Under the pieces are notes generated by a model. The model did not search any database, was not told the origin of the DNA, and saw only the letters and a list, made by a program, of their open reading frames with translations. A DNA stretch of 64,000 nucleotides, from NCBI RefSeq assembly GCF_001927285.1, contig NZ_MSIG01000008.1, positions 62,001-126,000 on the forward strand. The letters run 5' to 3'. Shown here in pieces: positions 44,389 through 53,785 of the stretch. Numbering within the stretch: the first letter of the stretch is position 1; every line of letters starts with the position of its first letter. A program made the translations under genes and the position numbers. The stretch is from Mongoliimonas terrestris. GTDB lineage: Bacteria; Pseudomonadota; Alphaproteobacteria; Rhizobiales; Pleomorphomonadaceae.

Positions 44389-46044
44389 TCAGGCCTCGTC
44401 GCTTTTCGGATCCTGATCGGAACGGGCCGGTCTTTGCGGATCGTGATCCGAAAGGGCCTTAGGGTCGTCGAGGTCCAGGTGGGCGGCGGGCCCGGCCTCC
44501 ACCTCCGCCACCGCCTCGGCATAGCGTGTGAGGAGCGTCCGGCCGCCCTGGTCGCCCTCGATCGCGGCAAGCTCCTGGAAGAAACGGCGGGACCAGAGCA
44601 CCGGATTGCCACGCCGGCCCTCGTGCACGGGCATCACGATCAGGCTGCCGCTCAGCGGCCGGTAGGCGGCGATCAGCCGGTCGACGAGGGCGGCGTCCAC
44701 CGCCGGCATGTCGCCGAGGAGCACGATGGCGGCCTCGCAGGCCGGCGAGACGGCCTGAAGCCCGGCGCGGAGCGAAGTGGACTGGCCCTCCCGGTAGGCG
44801 GGATTGCGCACCAGGCGGACGCGGGGAAGATCGGCGAGGGCGGCCTCCACCGCCTCGGCCTCGTGGCCGGTCACCACGATCACCTCGGCGGCCGAGGAGG
44901 CGAGCGCGGCCTTTGCCGCATGGCGCACCATGGGCGCGCCGCGCACCGGGGCGAGCAGCTTGTTGGCGGGCCCGAATCGGGTGGACCGTCCGGCCGCGAG
45001 CACGATGGCGGCCACCGCCGGCCGGTCCGGGTCCTCCTTCAGGGCGTCGCCGGTCCGGGGCGCCGGCCGGCTGACGATGTCCATGAGGAGGCCGCCGACG
45101 CCCATGCGGACGATGTCGTCCGCCCCGACCGGATGGTCGGCCAGCAGGCGCTCCAGCACGAAGTCGAAGCCGTTCTCGCGCGGGCTGCGGGCGCAGCCCG
45201 GCGCGCCGAGCACCGGCCGGCCGTCGAGCGCGCCGAGGATGAGGAGGTTGCCGGGGTCGACCGGCATGCCGAGGTGGACCACCGTGCCGCCGGCGGCCCG
45301 GATCGCCGCCGGGATCACGTCGTCGGCGTCGACCACCGCCGAGGCGCCGAACACCACGGTGAGGTCCGCTTTCCCCCGCACGGAGGCGAGCGCCTCCGCC
45401 ACGGCCCGGTCGTCGTGCGGCACGCGAAGGTCCGCCGTGATGGTGGCGCCGGCCGGACGCAGCCGGTCGGCGAGGACCGAAAGGGTCTTCTCCACCACCT
45501 TGGACTTGAGGCTCGGCAACAGCGTCGAGACCACCGCGACGCGGAGCGGCCGGTAGGCCTCCACGGCGAGCGCGGGCGCGCCGCCGGCCATCCGGATGGC
45601 CGCGTCGAGCACGGCCCGGCCGACCGCGAAGGGGATGATCTTCACGGTCGCCACCATGCGGCCCGCCTCCACGCCGCGAAGCGGCGGCCGGGTCGCCACG
45701 GTGACGGCCGGGTCGATGCGGTTGATGGCGTGGATCCGGTCCGGATCGAGCACGAAGAGGCCGGCGGCCGCGGCGAAAAGATTGCTGCGCCCGGTCGCCG
45801 GCGCCTCGGCCCGGACGTTCGGGCCGGCGAGCGCGTGGGCGAGCGCCGCCGCGGCCTCGTCCTCGTGCACGTCGTCCGGCTCCAGGCGGGCGACCGTCAC
45901 GGTCTTGATCGCGGCGTCGATGAGGGCGGCGGCGAGGGCCGCATCGACGCGCGTGCCCTTGCGCACCGTGCCGGCGGGCGTCGACACCGCGTGCGCCAGA
46001 TAGGCGCCGATCGCCGCCTCGGGGGTGGCGGGTCCGAACCTCAC
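44389..46044 (-). CDS. fused molybdopterin-binding / molybdenum cofactor nucleotidyltransferase
   Basis: 551 residues. The N-terminal 330 residues contain a MoeA/MogA-like molybdopterin-binding region (VVFGASAVVDADDVIPAAIR, LGAPGCARSPRENGFDFVLE). From about residue 340 a MobA-type nucleotidyltransferase follows: AAIVLAAGRSTRFGPANKLL, then VLLGDMPAVDAALVDRL. Such fusions are MocA-like enzymes that add CMP to the cofactor for xanthine- or CO-dehydrogenase family proteins; some databases mislabel them as isoprenoid kinases. The GTG start overlaps the stop of the XdhC-like gene. No molybdoenzyme gene is present in the window. Confidence 0.85.
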   Translation of the reverse strand: MRFGPATPEAAIGAYLAHAVSTPAGTVRKGTRVDAALAAALIDAAIKTVTVARLEPDDVHEDEAAAALAHALAGPNVRAEAPATGRSNLFAAAAGLFVLDPDRIHAINRIDPAVTVATRPPLRGVEAGRMVATVKIIPFAVGRAVLDAAIRMAGGAPALAVEAYRPLRVAVVSTLLPSLKSKVVEKTLSVLADRLRPAGATITADLRVPHDDRAVAEALASVRGKADLTVVFGASAVVDADDVIPAAIRAAGGTVVHLGMPVDPGNLLILGALDGRPVLGAPGCARSPRENGFDFVLERLLADHPVGADDIVRMGVGGLLMDIVSRPAPRTGDALKEDPDRPAVAAIVLAAGRSTRFGPANKLLAPVRGAPMVRHAAKAALASSAAEVIVVTGHEAEAVEAALADLPRVRLVRNPAYREGQSTSLRAGLQAVSPACEAAIVLLGDMPAVDAALVDRLIAAYRPLSGSLIVMPVHEGRRGNPVLWSRRFFQELAAIEGDQGGRTLLTRYAEAVAEVEAGPAAHLDLDDPKALSDHDPQRPARSDQDPKSDEA

Positions 46045-46808
46045 GACGGCGCGCCGGGCGGTCTTGACCCGATGGAGCCCGGCGCTCCGGGGGAGCGCGG
46101 TGCTCCGGGGGAGCGCGGTGCCCCGATCGGGCGCCTGCGGAAGGCCTCGATCACCTCGGCCATGACGGCGACGGCGATCTCGCCGGGCGAGGCGGCACCG
46201 ATGTCGATGCCGATCGGCGCGTGGATGCCCTCCACGTCCGCCTCCGTGAGCCCGGCCGACAGCAGCCGCTCGCGCCGCTTGGCGTGGGTCTTCCGGCTGC
46301 CGAGGGCGCCCACGTAGAAGGCATCGCGGCGGATGGCGTGGACGATGGCCCAGTCGTCGATCTTCGGGTCGTGGGTGACGGCGGCGAGCGCCGTGTAGCG
46401 GTCGATGCCGAGGCCCGGCAGCACCGCTTCGGGCCAGTCGGCCAGAAGCGTCGTCGCGGCGAACCGCTCGGGCGTGGCGAAGGCGGTGCGCGGGTCGACC
46501 ACGATGAGGTCGTAGCCGGCGGCGGCGGCCACCGGGATCAGCGCCTGGGAGATGTGCACCGCCCCGATCGCCACGATGCGCGGCGCCGGCACGTGCACGT
46601 TGATGAACGTTTCCGCGCCGTCCTTGGCCACGATGCCGGACCGGCCGGCCCGGAGCGCTGCGGCGATCTCCACGGCGAGCGGGTCGCCGGCAAGGTCGTC
46701 GCCGTCGCCGACGAGGCGGGTCTCGCCGCCCGGCAGCGGCGTCACCACCGCGACGGCCTGACGCGCGTGGCGGCGGGCGTTGAGGTCGGCGAGCAGACGC
46801 GCGTCCAT
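46041..46808 (-). CDS. XdhC Rossmann-domain protein
   Basis: 255 residues carrying the C-terminal XdhC domain: RIVAIGAVHISQALIPVAAA is the nucleotide-binding loop, followed by VDPRTAFATPERF, VTHDPKIDD and VGALGSRKTHAKRRERL. XdhC proteins deliver sulfurated molybdenum cofactor to xanthine dehydrogenase-type enzymes. The usual N-terminal CoxI half is encoded by the separate gene one base upstream. Three 18-bp units at 46082-46135 encode the proline-rich tail (GAPRSP repeated). Confidence 0.87.
   Translation of the reverse strand: MDARLLADLNARRHARQAVAVVTPLPGGETRLVGDGDDLAGDPLAVEIAAALRAGRSGIVAKDGAETFINVHVPAPRIVAIGAVHISQALIPVAAAAGYDLIVVDPRTAFATPERFAATTLLADWPEAVLPGLGIDRYTALAAVTHDPKIDDWAIVHAIRRDAFYVGALGSRKTHAKRRERLLSAGLTEADVEGIHAPIGIDIGAASPGEIAVAVMAEVIEAFRRRPIGAPRSPGAPRSPGAPGSIGSRPPGAPS
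46082..46135 (-). repeat. 18-bp in-frame minisatellite in the xdhC-like gene
   Basis: Three 18-bp units (46082, 46100, 46118), the first two differing by one base and the third diverged. Each of the first two is itself palindromic (GCTCC-GG-GGAGC). They encode GAPRSP-type repeats at the C-terminal end of the protein. Confidence 0.75.
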
Positions 46809-46809
46809 G

Positions 46810-47199
46810 TCAGCCGACCCGTTCCACGAGAACGCGGATGCGGCCGCCGCAGGAAAGGCCGACGCGCCAGGCGGTCTCGTCGGCGACGCCGAACTCCAGG
46901 AGGCGGGGGGCGCCGTCGGCGATGACCTCGACGGCCTCGGCAATCACGGCGCCCTCCACGCAGCCGCCCGACACGGAGCCCTCGAAGGCGCCCTCGCCGT
47001 CGATCACCAGATGGCTGCCGACCGGGCGGGGCGCCGAGCCCCAGGTCTCAACCACGGTGGCAAGGGCGACGGGCCGGCCGGCGGCGATCCAACGCTCCGC
47101 CACGCCCAGTACATCGGTTCCGGGCACATCGGTTCCGGGCACGTCGGTACCGGTTGCGTCGATTTGCATGTCGCTTCCTCGATCCATCGTGGTCGTCAT
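46810..47199 (-). CDS. XdhC/CoxI N-terminal domain protein
   Basis: 129 residues corresponding to the N-terminal half of XdhC: PVALATVVETWGSAPRPVG, SVSGGCVEGAVIAEA and VGLSCGGRIRVLVE, with the conserved SGGCVEG and CGG cysteines. It ends one base before the Rossmann-domain gene, so the two halves of XdhC are made as separate polypeptides from one mRNA. The start may be the ATG at 47199 or at 47169. A 15-bp repeat near the start (47111-47155) encodes three GTDVP-type units. Confidence 0.86.
   Translation of the reverse strand: MTTTMDRGSDMQIDATGTDVPGTDVPGTDVLGVAERWIAAGRPVALATVVETWGSAPRPVGSHLVIDGEGAFEGSVSGGCVEGAVIAEAVEVIADGAPRLLEFGVADETAWRVGLSCGGRIRVLVERVG
47111..47155 (-). repeat. 15-bp in-frame minisatellite in the CoxI-domain gene
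   Basis: Three 15-bp units at 47111, 47126 and 47141, the first two identical, encode GTDVP, GTDVP and GTDVL-type peptides just after the start codon, before the conserved domain. Confidence 0.8.
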
Positions 47200-47267
47200 T
47201 CTATCTGCCTGTCAGCGGCGCGCCGCCATCGGACTTTGGTGCCCCCGATGCTCGGTCAGGCCGCCGC

Positions 47268-47384
47268 CTAGAGCAATGTCCGACCAAGTTGAAAGACTGG
47301 TCGATGAGACAATGCTCCAGGATATTGAATCTGGAGCGATTTCTTATCGACCTGATGATCCCATCAGGTCGGAAAGCGCTCTAG
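47268..47384 (+). repeat. RIME-like intergenic hairpin repeat, copy C
   Basis: Third copy, in plus orientation, with clean ends CTAGAGC and GCTCTAG. The three stems are CGACC-A-AGT/ACTGGTCG, GCTCCAG/CTGGAGC and CGACCTGAT-GATCCC-ATCAGGTCG. The last is perfect and differs from copy B on both arms. Its right end overlaps the EI24-domain gene and supplies that gene's TAG stop. Confidence 0.85.
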
Positions 47385-48058
47385 CGCCCGGTCCGGCGGC
47401 GCCTGGCGCGAAGGTCCTTGTAGATGTGGACCATGAAGGCGGTGGCGAAGAGGGGGGTGAGGAGGTTCAAAATGGGAATGGCGAGGACGCCGGCGATCAC
47501 GAGGCCGGCGAGGAAGATGCGCGTGCCGGCCTCCTCGCGGAGCACCCGCACGCTGTCCGGGTCGTGGAAGCGGTGGGCGATCATCTCGAAATACTCCCGC
47601 CCGAGCAGGTAGGCGTTGGCGATGAAGAAGGCCATCACGTTGATGCCGGGCAGGAGGATGAGAACGAGCACCAGGAGGTTGACCGCCACCACGAGGAGCG
47701 TGAAGCGCATCGCCGACAGGAGGCTCGGCACCAGCGGCATGGCCTGGCCGGGCGGATCGCCCGGATAGTGGACCCGCTCGACTTCCTCGGCGATTTCGTC
47801 CAGGAAAAGCCCGGCGAACAGGGACGTGACCGGCGCCACCAGGAAGCCGAGGCCGATGACGAGGCCGAGGCCGGTGAGAATCTCGATCGAGGTCTGGAGC
47901 CAGGCGTTCTCCACCACCACGAAATGGGTGAAGGTGCCGTAGAGCGCCGCCCAGACGGCGGCGAGCATGAGAAGCGTCAGGCCCACCGACCGGATGAGCA
48001 CCTGCCGGAAGGGGGGCGAGACGATCTGGGAGAAGGCGCGGGAGGCGGCGGCCAGCAT
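47381..48058 (-). CDS. EI24/CysZ-like integral membrane protein
   Basis: 225 residues with four or more hydrophobic segments (LIRSVGLTLLMLAAVWAALYG, ILTGLGLVIGLGFLVAPVTS, FTLLVVAVNLLVLVLILLPG, IFLAGLVIAGVLAIPILNLL) and the family landmark FFIANAYLLGREYFE. CysZ members take part in sulfate uptake; distant EI24 members have other or unknown roles, so substrate is open. The ATG at 48058 is chosen from the family opening. The stop codon TAG (47383-47381) lies within repeat copy C, so the native C-terminus may have been altered by that element. Confidence 0.8.
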   Translation of the reverse strand: MLAAASRAFSQIVSPPFRQVLIRSVGLTLLMLAAVWAALYGTFTHFVVVENAWLQTSIEILTGLGLVIGLGFLVAPVTSLFAGLFLDEIAEEVERVHYPGDPPGQAMPLVPSLLSAMRFTLLVVAVNLLVLVLILLPGINVMAFFIANAYLLGREYFEMIAHRFHDPDSVRVLREEAGTRIFLAGLVIAGVLAIPILNLLTPLFATAFMVHIYKDLRARRRRTGR

Positions 48059-48281
48059 GAAAGGCTCCGTTTGACGTGAGCGACACATAGTGTGTCCGGC
48101 CGGCCGGCGCGAGAGCCCGGAACGGGCGGCATGGATCTTGAAAGGCGAAAGTGTCGGTCCGCCGGATGGCGACCGGCGCGATAAGGTTCGAGGGCGAGGC
48201 GTCGCCGACCCGGCGCCGACACGCGCGCGGTGATGGTCGAGTGCCGGTAGACAGACGGATGGACGTGGAGAGAGCGACCTG

Positions 48282-49283
48282 ATGACCGAGACCCGTTTCG
48301 ATGTGCTGACGATCGGCAACGCCATCGTGGACATCCTGGCCCGCGCCGAGGACGACCTCATCGTCCGCCTCGGCCTTTCCAAGGGCATGATGCGCCTGAT
48401 CGACGCCGCCGAGGCGGACCGGCTCTACACCCTGATCGGGCCGGCCATCGAGGCGTCCGGCGGGTCCGCCGGCAACACGGCGGCGGGACTTGCGTCCTTC
48501 GGCGCCAGGGCGGCCTATATCGGCAAGATCGCCGTCGACCAGCTCGGCACCATCTTCCGGCACGACATCACGGCCCTTGGCGTCCACTTCCCCACCGCCC
48601 CGCTGGAAGGCGGGGCTCCGACGGCCCGCTCCACCATCCTGATCACGCCGGATGGCGAGCGGACCATGAACACCTATCTCGGCGCCTGCCAGGCGCTGAC
48701 CGAGGCGGACATCGACGAGCCGACGGTCGCCGGCGCGGCGATCACCTACCTGGAAGGCTATCTCTGGGATCCGCCGGAGGCCAAGAAGGCCTTCCGCAAG
48801 GCGGCCGCCATCGCCCACGCCAACGGCCGGCAGGTGGCCATCACCCTTTCGGACAGCTTCTGCGTGGACCGCTGGCGGGCGGAGTTCCTGGACCTGATGC
48901 GCAGCCGCACGGTGGACATCGTGTTCGCCAACGAGAGCGAGGTGAAGGCGCTCTATCAGACCGCCGACGTGCCGACCGCCGTGGAGGCGCTCCGGCGCGA
49001 CGTGGCGCTCGCCGCCGTCACCCTCGGCGAGGAGGGCGCGCTCGTGGTGCAGGGCGAGGCGACCTACCGGGTACCGGCCTATCCGGTGGCCGAGGTGGTG
49101 GACCTCACCGGCGCCGGCGACCAGTTCGCCGCCGGCTTCCTCGTCGGCCTCACGCGCGGCCGTGGCTTGACCGAGGCCGCAAGCCTCGGCTGCCTCGCCG
49201 CCACCGAGGTGATCGGCCACATCGGGCCGCGGCCGGCGGTGTCGCTGAAGGGGCTCGCGGCCGAGTACGGCCTGCCGGTCTGA
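48282..49283 (+). CDS. PfkB-family sugar kinase, probable adenosine kinase
   Basis: 333 residues. GGSAGNTAAGLASFG is the N-terminal substrate-binding motif and DLTGAGDQFAAGFL the C-terminal PfkB signature with catalytic Asp in GAGD. FVDVLTIGNAIVDIL-type openings and this length are typical of alphaproteobacterial adenosine kinases, which recycle adenosine released from S-adenosylhomocysteine. Other PfkB substrates are possible. GGAGAGAG lies upstream of the ATG. A 223-bp region without recognised genes separates it from the divergent EI24-domain gene. Confidence 0.85.
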   Translation: MTETRFDVLTIGNAIVDILARAEDDLIVRLGLSKGMMRLIDAAEADRLYTLIGPAIEASGGSAGNTAAGLASFGARAAYIGKIAVDQLGTIFRHDITALGVHFPTAPLEGGAPTARSTILITPDGERTMNTYLGACQALTEADIDEPTVAGAAITYLEGYLWDPPEAKKAFRKAAAIAHANGRQVAITLSDSFCVDRWRAEFLDLMRSRTVDIVFANESEVKALYQTADVPTAVEALRRDVALAAVTLGEEGALVVQGEATYRVPAYPVAEVVDLTGAGDQFAAGFLVGLTRGRGLTEAASLGCLAATEVIGHIGPRPAVSLKGLAAEYGLPV

Positions 49284-49316
49284 GCATCCGGCTCCCGGTC
49301 GTGACGGCCGCAGCCG

Positions 49317-50864
49317 TCACACAACAGCCGTGACGGCGAGGGCGGCAAGCGCCAGGGCGGCGATCCAGGCCGGCCAGACCAGCCGGTCGAGGCTCCAGCG
49401 CTGGCGTTCCAGGTAGAGGTTGCGGTCGCGTTCGGCCGCCGCCGCGGCCTCCAGGTCGCGGGCGAGCACCGGCAGCTGGCCGGCGAGCCGGACGAGGGAG
49501 CCGAGGGTGCCGGCCACCTCCTCGACGCGGCCGACCGGGCCGAGGTTGCGGGCGATCCACTCGGCCACAACCGGTTCGGCAGTCCGCCACATGTCGAGGC
49601 GCGGGTCGAGGGTGCGGGCGACGCCCTCCACCACCACCATGGTCTTCTGCAGCATTATGAGCTCGGGCCGGGTCTGCATGTCGAAGAGCTCGGTCACCTC
49701 GAAGAGCTGGGTGAGGAGCCGCGCCATGGAGATGTCGGCGGCGGTATGGCCCTGCAGCGGCTCGCCGATGGCCCGGAGCGCCTGGGCGAAGGTGTCCACG
49801 TCGTGGTGGCCGGGCACGTAGCCCGCCTCGAAATGCACCTCCGCCACCCGGCGGTAGTCGCGCCGGATGAAGCCGAACAGGATCTCGGCGAGGAAGCGCC
49901 GCTCCTTGCGGCCGAGCCGGCCCATGATGCCGAAGTCGACGGCGACGAGCGTGCCCGACGGGTCGACGAAGAGATTGCCCTGGTGCATGTCCGCGTGGAA
50001 GAAGCCGTCCCGCATGGCGTGGCGCAGGAAGCTCTGGATCAGCGTGGCGGCGAGCGTCACCGGGTCGTGCCCGGCCTCCACGATGCGCGGCACGTTGGAA
50101 AGCTTGGTGCCGTCGATCCACTCCATGGTGAGGACGCTCTTGGCCGTCCGCTCCCAGACCACCGTCGGCACCCGGAAGCCGGTGTCGGCTGAAATGTTCT
50201 CGGCCATCTCCGAAAGGGCGGCCGCCTCCAGGCGGAAGTCCATCTCCAGGGCGACGGAGCGGGCGAGGGTGTCCACCACCGCCCGCGGCTTCAGGCGCCG
50301 GGACGGCGGATGGAAGCGCTCGATCAGCCTTGCGGCGATGTAGAAGCTGTTGACGTCGCTCGCGAACCGGCGGGCGACGCCCGGCCGCAGCACCTTCACG
50401 GCGACGGTGCGGGGCTCGCCGGTCGAGGGGTCGCGGACCACCGCCTGGTGCACCTGGGCGATGGAGGCGGCGGCGATCGGCGGGCCGAAGCTCTCGAACA
50501 CGGCCTCCACCGGCGCCCCGAAGGCGGCCGCCACTTCGGCGCGGGCGACCGCCTCGCCGAACGGCGGCACGTTGTCCTGGAGGGCGCTCAAGTCCGCCGC
50601 CATCAGCCGGCCGACCACGTCGGGGCGGGTGGCGAGGAACTGGCCGAGCTTCACGTAGGAGGGCCCGAGCCGGTTCACCGCCCGGGTGATGCGCTCCGCC
50701 CCGGCCCGGTCGCCGGCCGCGGGCCGCTGGATCAGCCGGGCCACCCCGAGCAGCAGCCGGATCGGCAGCGGGATCGGCTCCGGCAGCGGAAAGGCCGTCG
50801 CCACGCCCTCGCGGGCGAGCACGAAGGCGCCGCGCGCCAGCCGGAAGAGATCACCCAATGCCAT
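49317..50864 (-). CDS. ubiB: ubiquinone biosynthesis protein kinase-like UbiB
   Basis: 515 residues of the ABC1/ADCK family, required for ubiquinone synthesis and acting at the inner membrane. The family KxGQ motif is KLGQFLATRPD, the nucleotide-binding Lys lies in AVKVLRPG, and the kinase-like motifs HADMHQGNLFVDPSG and AVDFGIMG are intact. A hydrophobic C-terminal end (WPAWIAALALAALAVTAVV) should anchor it in the membrane. It follows ubiE by 12 bp on the same strand, a standard pairing. Confidence 0.94.
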   Translation of the reverse strand: MALGDLFRLARGAFVLAREGVATAFPLPEPIPLPIRLLLGVARLIQRPAAGDRAGAERITRAVNRLGPSYVKLGQFLATRPDVVGRLMAADLSALQDNVPPFGEAVARAEVAAAFGAPVEAVFESFGPPIAAASIAQVHQAVVRDPSTGEPRTVAVKVLRPGVARRFASDVNSFYIAARLIERFHPPSRRLKPRAVVDTLARSVALEMDFRLEAAALSEMAENISADTGFRVPTVVWERTAKSVLTMEWIDGTKLSNVPRIVEAGHDPVTLAATLIQSFLRHAMRDGFFHADMHQGNLFVDPSGTLVAVDFGIMGRLGRKERRFLAEILFGFIRRDYRRVAEVHFEAGYVPGHHDVDTFAQALRAIGEPLQGHTAADISMARLLTQLFEVTELFDMQTRPELIMLQKTMVVVEGVARTLDPRLDMWRTAEPVVAEWIARNLGPVGRVEEVAGTLGSLVRLAGQLPVLARDLEAAAAAERDRNLYLERQRWSLDRLVWPAWIAALALAALAVTAVV

Positions 50865-50876
50865 GGAATGCCCTGC

Positions 50877-51635
50877 TCAGATCTTCACGCCGACATGGAG
50901 GGCGGCGACGCCGAGGGTGAGGTTGGTGTAGCCGACCCGGGAGAAGCCGGCGGTCTCGATCATCGCCTTGAACCGCTCCTGGTTCGGAAAGCGACGGATG
51001 GATTCCACCAGATAGCGATAGCTGTCCTCGTCGCGCGCCACCACCCGGCCCATGGCCGGGATCACCCGCATGGAATAGGCCTCGTAGACCTTGTCGGCGA
51101 TGGGAGCGTCGACGGCGGAGAACTCCAGGCAGAGGAAGCGCCCACCCGGCTTCAGCACCCGGTAGGCCTCGCTCAACGCGACGTCGATGCGCGGCACGTT
51201 GCGGATGCCGAAGGCGATGGTGTAGGCGTCGAACCGGCCGCTCTCGAACGGCAGGTCCTCCGCGTTCGCCTCCACGAAGGTGACGCCGTCGATCCGCCGC
51301 GCCTCGGCGCGCTCGCGGCCGACCTGCAGCATGGAGCCGTTGATGTCGGCGACCGTCACCCGGGCGTGGCCGTTGGAGCGATCGACGATGCGGAAGGCCA
51401 CGTCGCCGGTGCCGCCGGCCACGTCCACCACCTGATAGGGCCGCCGGCCGCTCCGCGGCGGGGCGAGGCGCGACACCAGGGCGTCCTTCCAGAGACGGTG
51501 CAGGCCGGCGGACATCAGGTCGTTCATGAGGTCGTAGCGGCGCGCCACCTTGTGGAAGACCTCGTCCACCATCCCCTGTTTCTCGTCGAGCGCGACGTCG
51601 CGAAACCCGAAGGATGCGGAAGGTCTCTCGGCCAT
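50877..51635 (-). CDS. ubiE: ubiquinone/menaquinone C-methyltransferase UbiE
   Basis: 252 residues. [18 protein letters not shown] and [13 protein letters not shown] are the UbiE signatures, with [20 protein letters not shown] and [10 protein letters not shown] later. It C-methylates the demethoxy-quinol ring using SAM. The ATG at 51635 has GAGGAGA upstream, which fixes the start although the frame is open far beyond. It is divergent from mutM and upstream of ubiB. Confidence 0.95.
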   Translation of the reverse strand: MAERPSASFGFRDVALDEKQGMVDEVFHKVARRYDLMNDLMSAGLHRLWKDALVSRLAPPRSGRRPYQVVDVAGGTGDVAFRIVDRSNGHARVTVADINGSMLQVGRERAEARRIDGVTFVEANAEDLPFESGRFDAYTIAFGIRNVPRIDVALSEAYRVLKPGGRFLCLEFSAVDAPIADKVYEAYSMRVIPAMGRVVARDEDSYRYLVESIRRFPNQERFKAMIETAGFSRVGYTNLTLGVAALHVGVKI

Positions 51636-51845
51636 GGATGTCTCCTCGTCGTCTCGGCCCCGGGGGCGGCGGGCGGACCATAGCGGAAGCGGATCGGCCG
51701 CGCTATGTTGCGCCGCCAAGGGGATGGCCGGTCCGTCGCGACCTGCCGGCGCGGGCGAGGCGCCGGATCGGGGCGTCGTCGGTCCGGCCTGGAGGCGATG
51801 CCGCGCGCCGGCCGGCGCACCTCCGTTCAAGGCCCGACAGGATCC

Positions 51846-52727
51846 ATGCCCGAGCTGCCTGAAGTCGAAACCGTCCGCCGTGGCCTCCAGCCGGTCCTGG
51901 AAGGGGCGCGGATCAGCGCCGTCACGGTGCGCCGGCCGGACCTGCGCTTTCCGTTTCCGGAGCGCTTCGCCGAACGGCTGACCGGGCGCACGGTGACGGG
52001 GCTCGGCCGACGGGCGAAGTATCTCGTCGGCGACCTCGACGACGGCTCGGTTCTTCTCATGCATCTCGGCATGTCCGGGTCGTTCCGGATCGAGCGGCCC
52101 GGCGAGGCCGAGACGCCGGGGGTCTTCCACCGGGCGCGCGGCAAGGACGCCGCCCACGATCACGTGGTGTTCCACACGGGCGACGGCGCCGCGGTGACCT
52201 ACAACGACCCGCGCCGGTTCGGCTTCATGGCGCTCGCCACCCGGGCCGACCTCGACCGGCATCCGCTGATGCGCCACCTCGGCCGGGAGCCGACCGGCAA
52301 CGACCTCGACGCGGCCTTCCTGGCCGCCGCCTTCGCCGGCAAGGCGACCAGCCTCAAGGCGGCGCTCCTCGACCAGACCATCGTGGCCGGGCTCGGCAAT
52401 ATCTATGTGTGCGAGGCGCTCTGGCGCGCCGGCCTGTCGCCGCTCCGCGCCGCCGGATCCGTCGTCACCAAGGCGGGGGCGCCGACCGCGCGGCTCGGCC
52501 GGCTGGCGGAGGCGATCCGCGCAGTGATCGCCGACGCCATCGCGGCGGGGGGCTCGTCGCTGCGGGACTATGTGCAGGCGGACGGCTCGCTCGGCTATTT
52601 CCAGCACCGGTTCGCCGTCTACGATCGGGAGGGGGACCCGTGCCCCCGTCCGACCTGCGCCGGTGTCGTCCGCCGGACCGTCCAGTCCGGACGCTCCACC
52701 TTCCACTGCCCGGCGTGCCAGCGCTGA
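51846..52727 (+). CDS. mutM: formamidopyrimidine-DNA glycosylase
   Basis: 293 residues. It removes 8-oxoguanine and formamidopyrimidine lesions and nicks the abasic site. The required N-terminus MPELPEVE places the catalytic Pro2 and Glu3, which decides the start. GRRAKYL carries the conserved Lys and the C-terminal zinc finger uses C-x4-C and C-x2-C (CPRPTC, CPACQR). Divergent from ubiE. Confidence 0.96.
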   Translation: MPELPEVETVRRGLQPVLEGARISAVTVRRPDLRFPFPERFAERLTGRTVTGLGRRAKYLVGDLDDGSVLLMHLGMSGSFRIERPGEAETPGVFHRARGKDAAHDHVVFHTGDGAAVTYNDPRRFGFMALATRADLDRHPLMRHLGREPTGNDLDAAFLAAAFAGKATSLKAALLDQTIVAGLGNIYVCEALWRAGLSPLRAAGSVVTKAGAPTARLGRLAEAIRAVIADAIAAGGSSLRDYVQADGSLGYFQHRFAVYDREGDPCPRPTCAGVVRRTVQSGRSTFHCPACQR

Positions 52728-52760
52728 CGCGTCGCCCGGGTGCAAGCCAAGGAGGCCGCC

Positions 52761-53549
52761 TTGTCCGCCGAGACCCTCTCGTTCGAAACCGTCCGCGTCG
52801 AGATCCGCGACCGGGTGGGGCTGATCACCCTCGACCGGCCGAAGGCGCTCAACGCCCTCTCGGCGCGGCTCCTCGCCGACCTCACCGACGCGGTCGCCGC
52901 CCTCGACGCCGACGACGGGATCGGCGCCCTGGTGCTGACCGGCTCGGAGAAGGCCTTCGCGGCCGGCGCCGACATCAAGGAGATGGCGAGCCTCGACTTC
53001 ACCACCGCCTTCAGGGGCGACCTGATGGCCGCCTGGGAGCGCTTCACCGCCGCCCGCAAGCCGATCCTGGCGGCCGTCTCGGGCTATGCGCTCGGCGGCG
53101 GCTGCGAGCTTGCCATGATGTGCGACCTCATCTACGCGGCCGAGACGGCGAAGTTCGGCCAGCCGGAGATCACCCTCGGCATCATCCCGGGCATCGGCGG
53201 CACCCAGCGGCTGATCCGGGCGGTCGGCAAGGCCAAGGCCATGGACCTGATCCTGACCGGGCGCATGATGGACGCCGCCGAGGCCGAGCGCTCCGGCCTT
53301 GTCGCCCGGGTGCTGCCGGCGGAGAGCCTGCTGGAGGAGACCCTTGCGGCGGCCGCGCGCATCGCCGGCTTCTCGCCGACGGCGGTGATGATGGCCAAGG
53401 AGGCGGTGAACCGGGCGCCGGAGACGACGCTGGCGGAAGGCCTTCGCTACGAGCGCCGCCTGTTCCACGCGCTCTTTTCCACCGAGGACCAGAAGGAGGG
53501 CATGGCGGCCTTCATCGAGAAGCGGCCGCCGGTCTTCACCGGCCGCTGA
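52761..53549 (+). CDS. enoyl-CoA hydratase
   Basis: 262-residue crotonase-fold enzyme, probably hydrating short-chain 2-enoyl-CoA in beta-oxidation. [10 protein letters not shown] forms the oxyanion/CoA site, and the two catalytic glutamates are expected in [11 protein letters not shown] and [19 protein letters not shown] at 52761 is chosen because AAGGAGG lies five bases before it; a GTG at 52740 would add seven residues and place the ribosome site inside the gene. It lies 33 bp after mutM on the same strand. Confidence 0.9.
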   Translation: MSAETLSFETVRVEIRDRVGLITLDRPKALNALSARLLADLTDAVAALDADDGIGALVLTGSEKAFAAGADIKEMASLDFTTAFRGDLMAAWERFTAARKPILAAVSGYALGGGCELAMMCDLIYAAETAKFGQPEITLGIIPGIGGTQRLIRAVGKAKAMDLILTGRMMDAAEAERSGLVARVLPAESLLEETLAAAARIAGFSPTAVMMAKEAVNRAPETTLAEGLRYERRLFHALFSTEDQKEGMAAFIEKRPPVFTGR

Positions 53550-53594
53550 GCCTCTGCGGATCCGGGGCGTCCTTGCGGCGCGCCGACACCTTTG

Positions 53595-53623
53595 TTGACG
53601 ACCCGCGCGGGAGCGACTATAAC
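53595..53623 (+). promoter_or_regulatory. strong sigma-70 type promoter of rpsT
   Basis: TTGACG (53595-53600) and TATAAC (53618-53623) separated by exactly 17 bases, both one mismatch from consensus. The leader to the rpsT ATG is about 155 bases, long enough for the leader-based control known for S20 genes. Confidence 0.7.
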
Positions 53624-53785
53624 CCCGCGCCGAAGACGGTGGTGGACCAGGGGTTCGCCGCCGGCCCCACTCATCCGCGATCTCCCGATCCGACGTGTCC
53701 GCGTCACCGCTTGGGACGGTCGCTCTCGTTTCTTCGAGCAACGTCGTCGAGCGACCGTCTCGAACAAGGAAGGATCAGGCTGGTT

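Noticed and set aside
44389..46044. 4-diphosphocytidyl-2C-methyl-D-erythritol kinase
   Set aside because: This name is a common misannotation; the motifs are those of a molybdopterin-binding domain plus MobA-type nucleotidyltransferase.
50877..53741. 954-residue minus-strand frame covering mutM and the enoyl-CoA hydratase
   Set aside because: Only the last 252 codons (UbiE) are conserved; the rest is antisense to two well-supported plus-strand genes.
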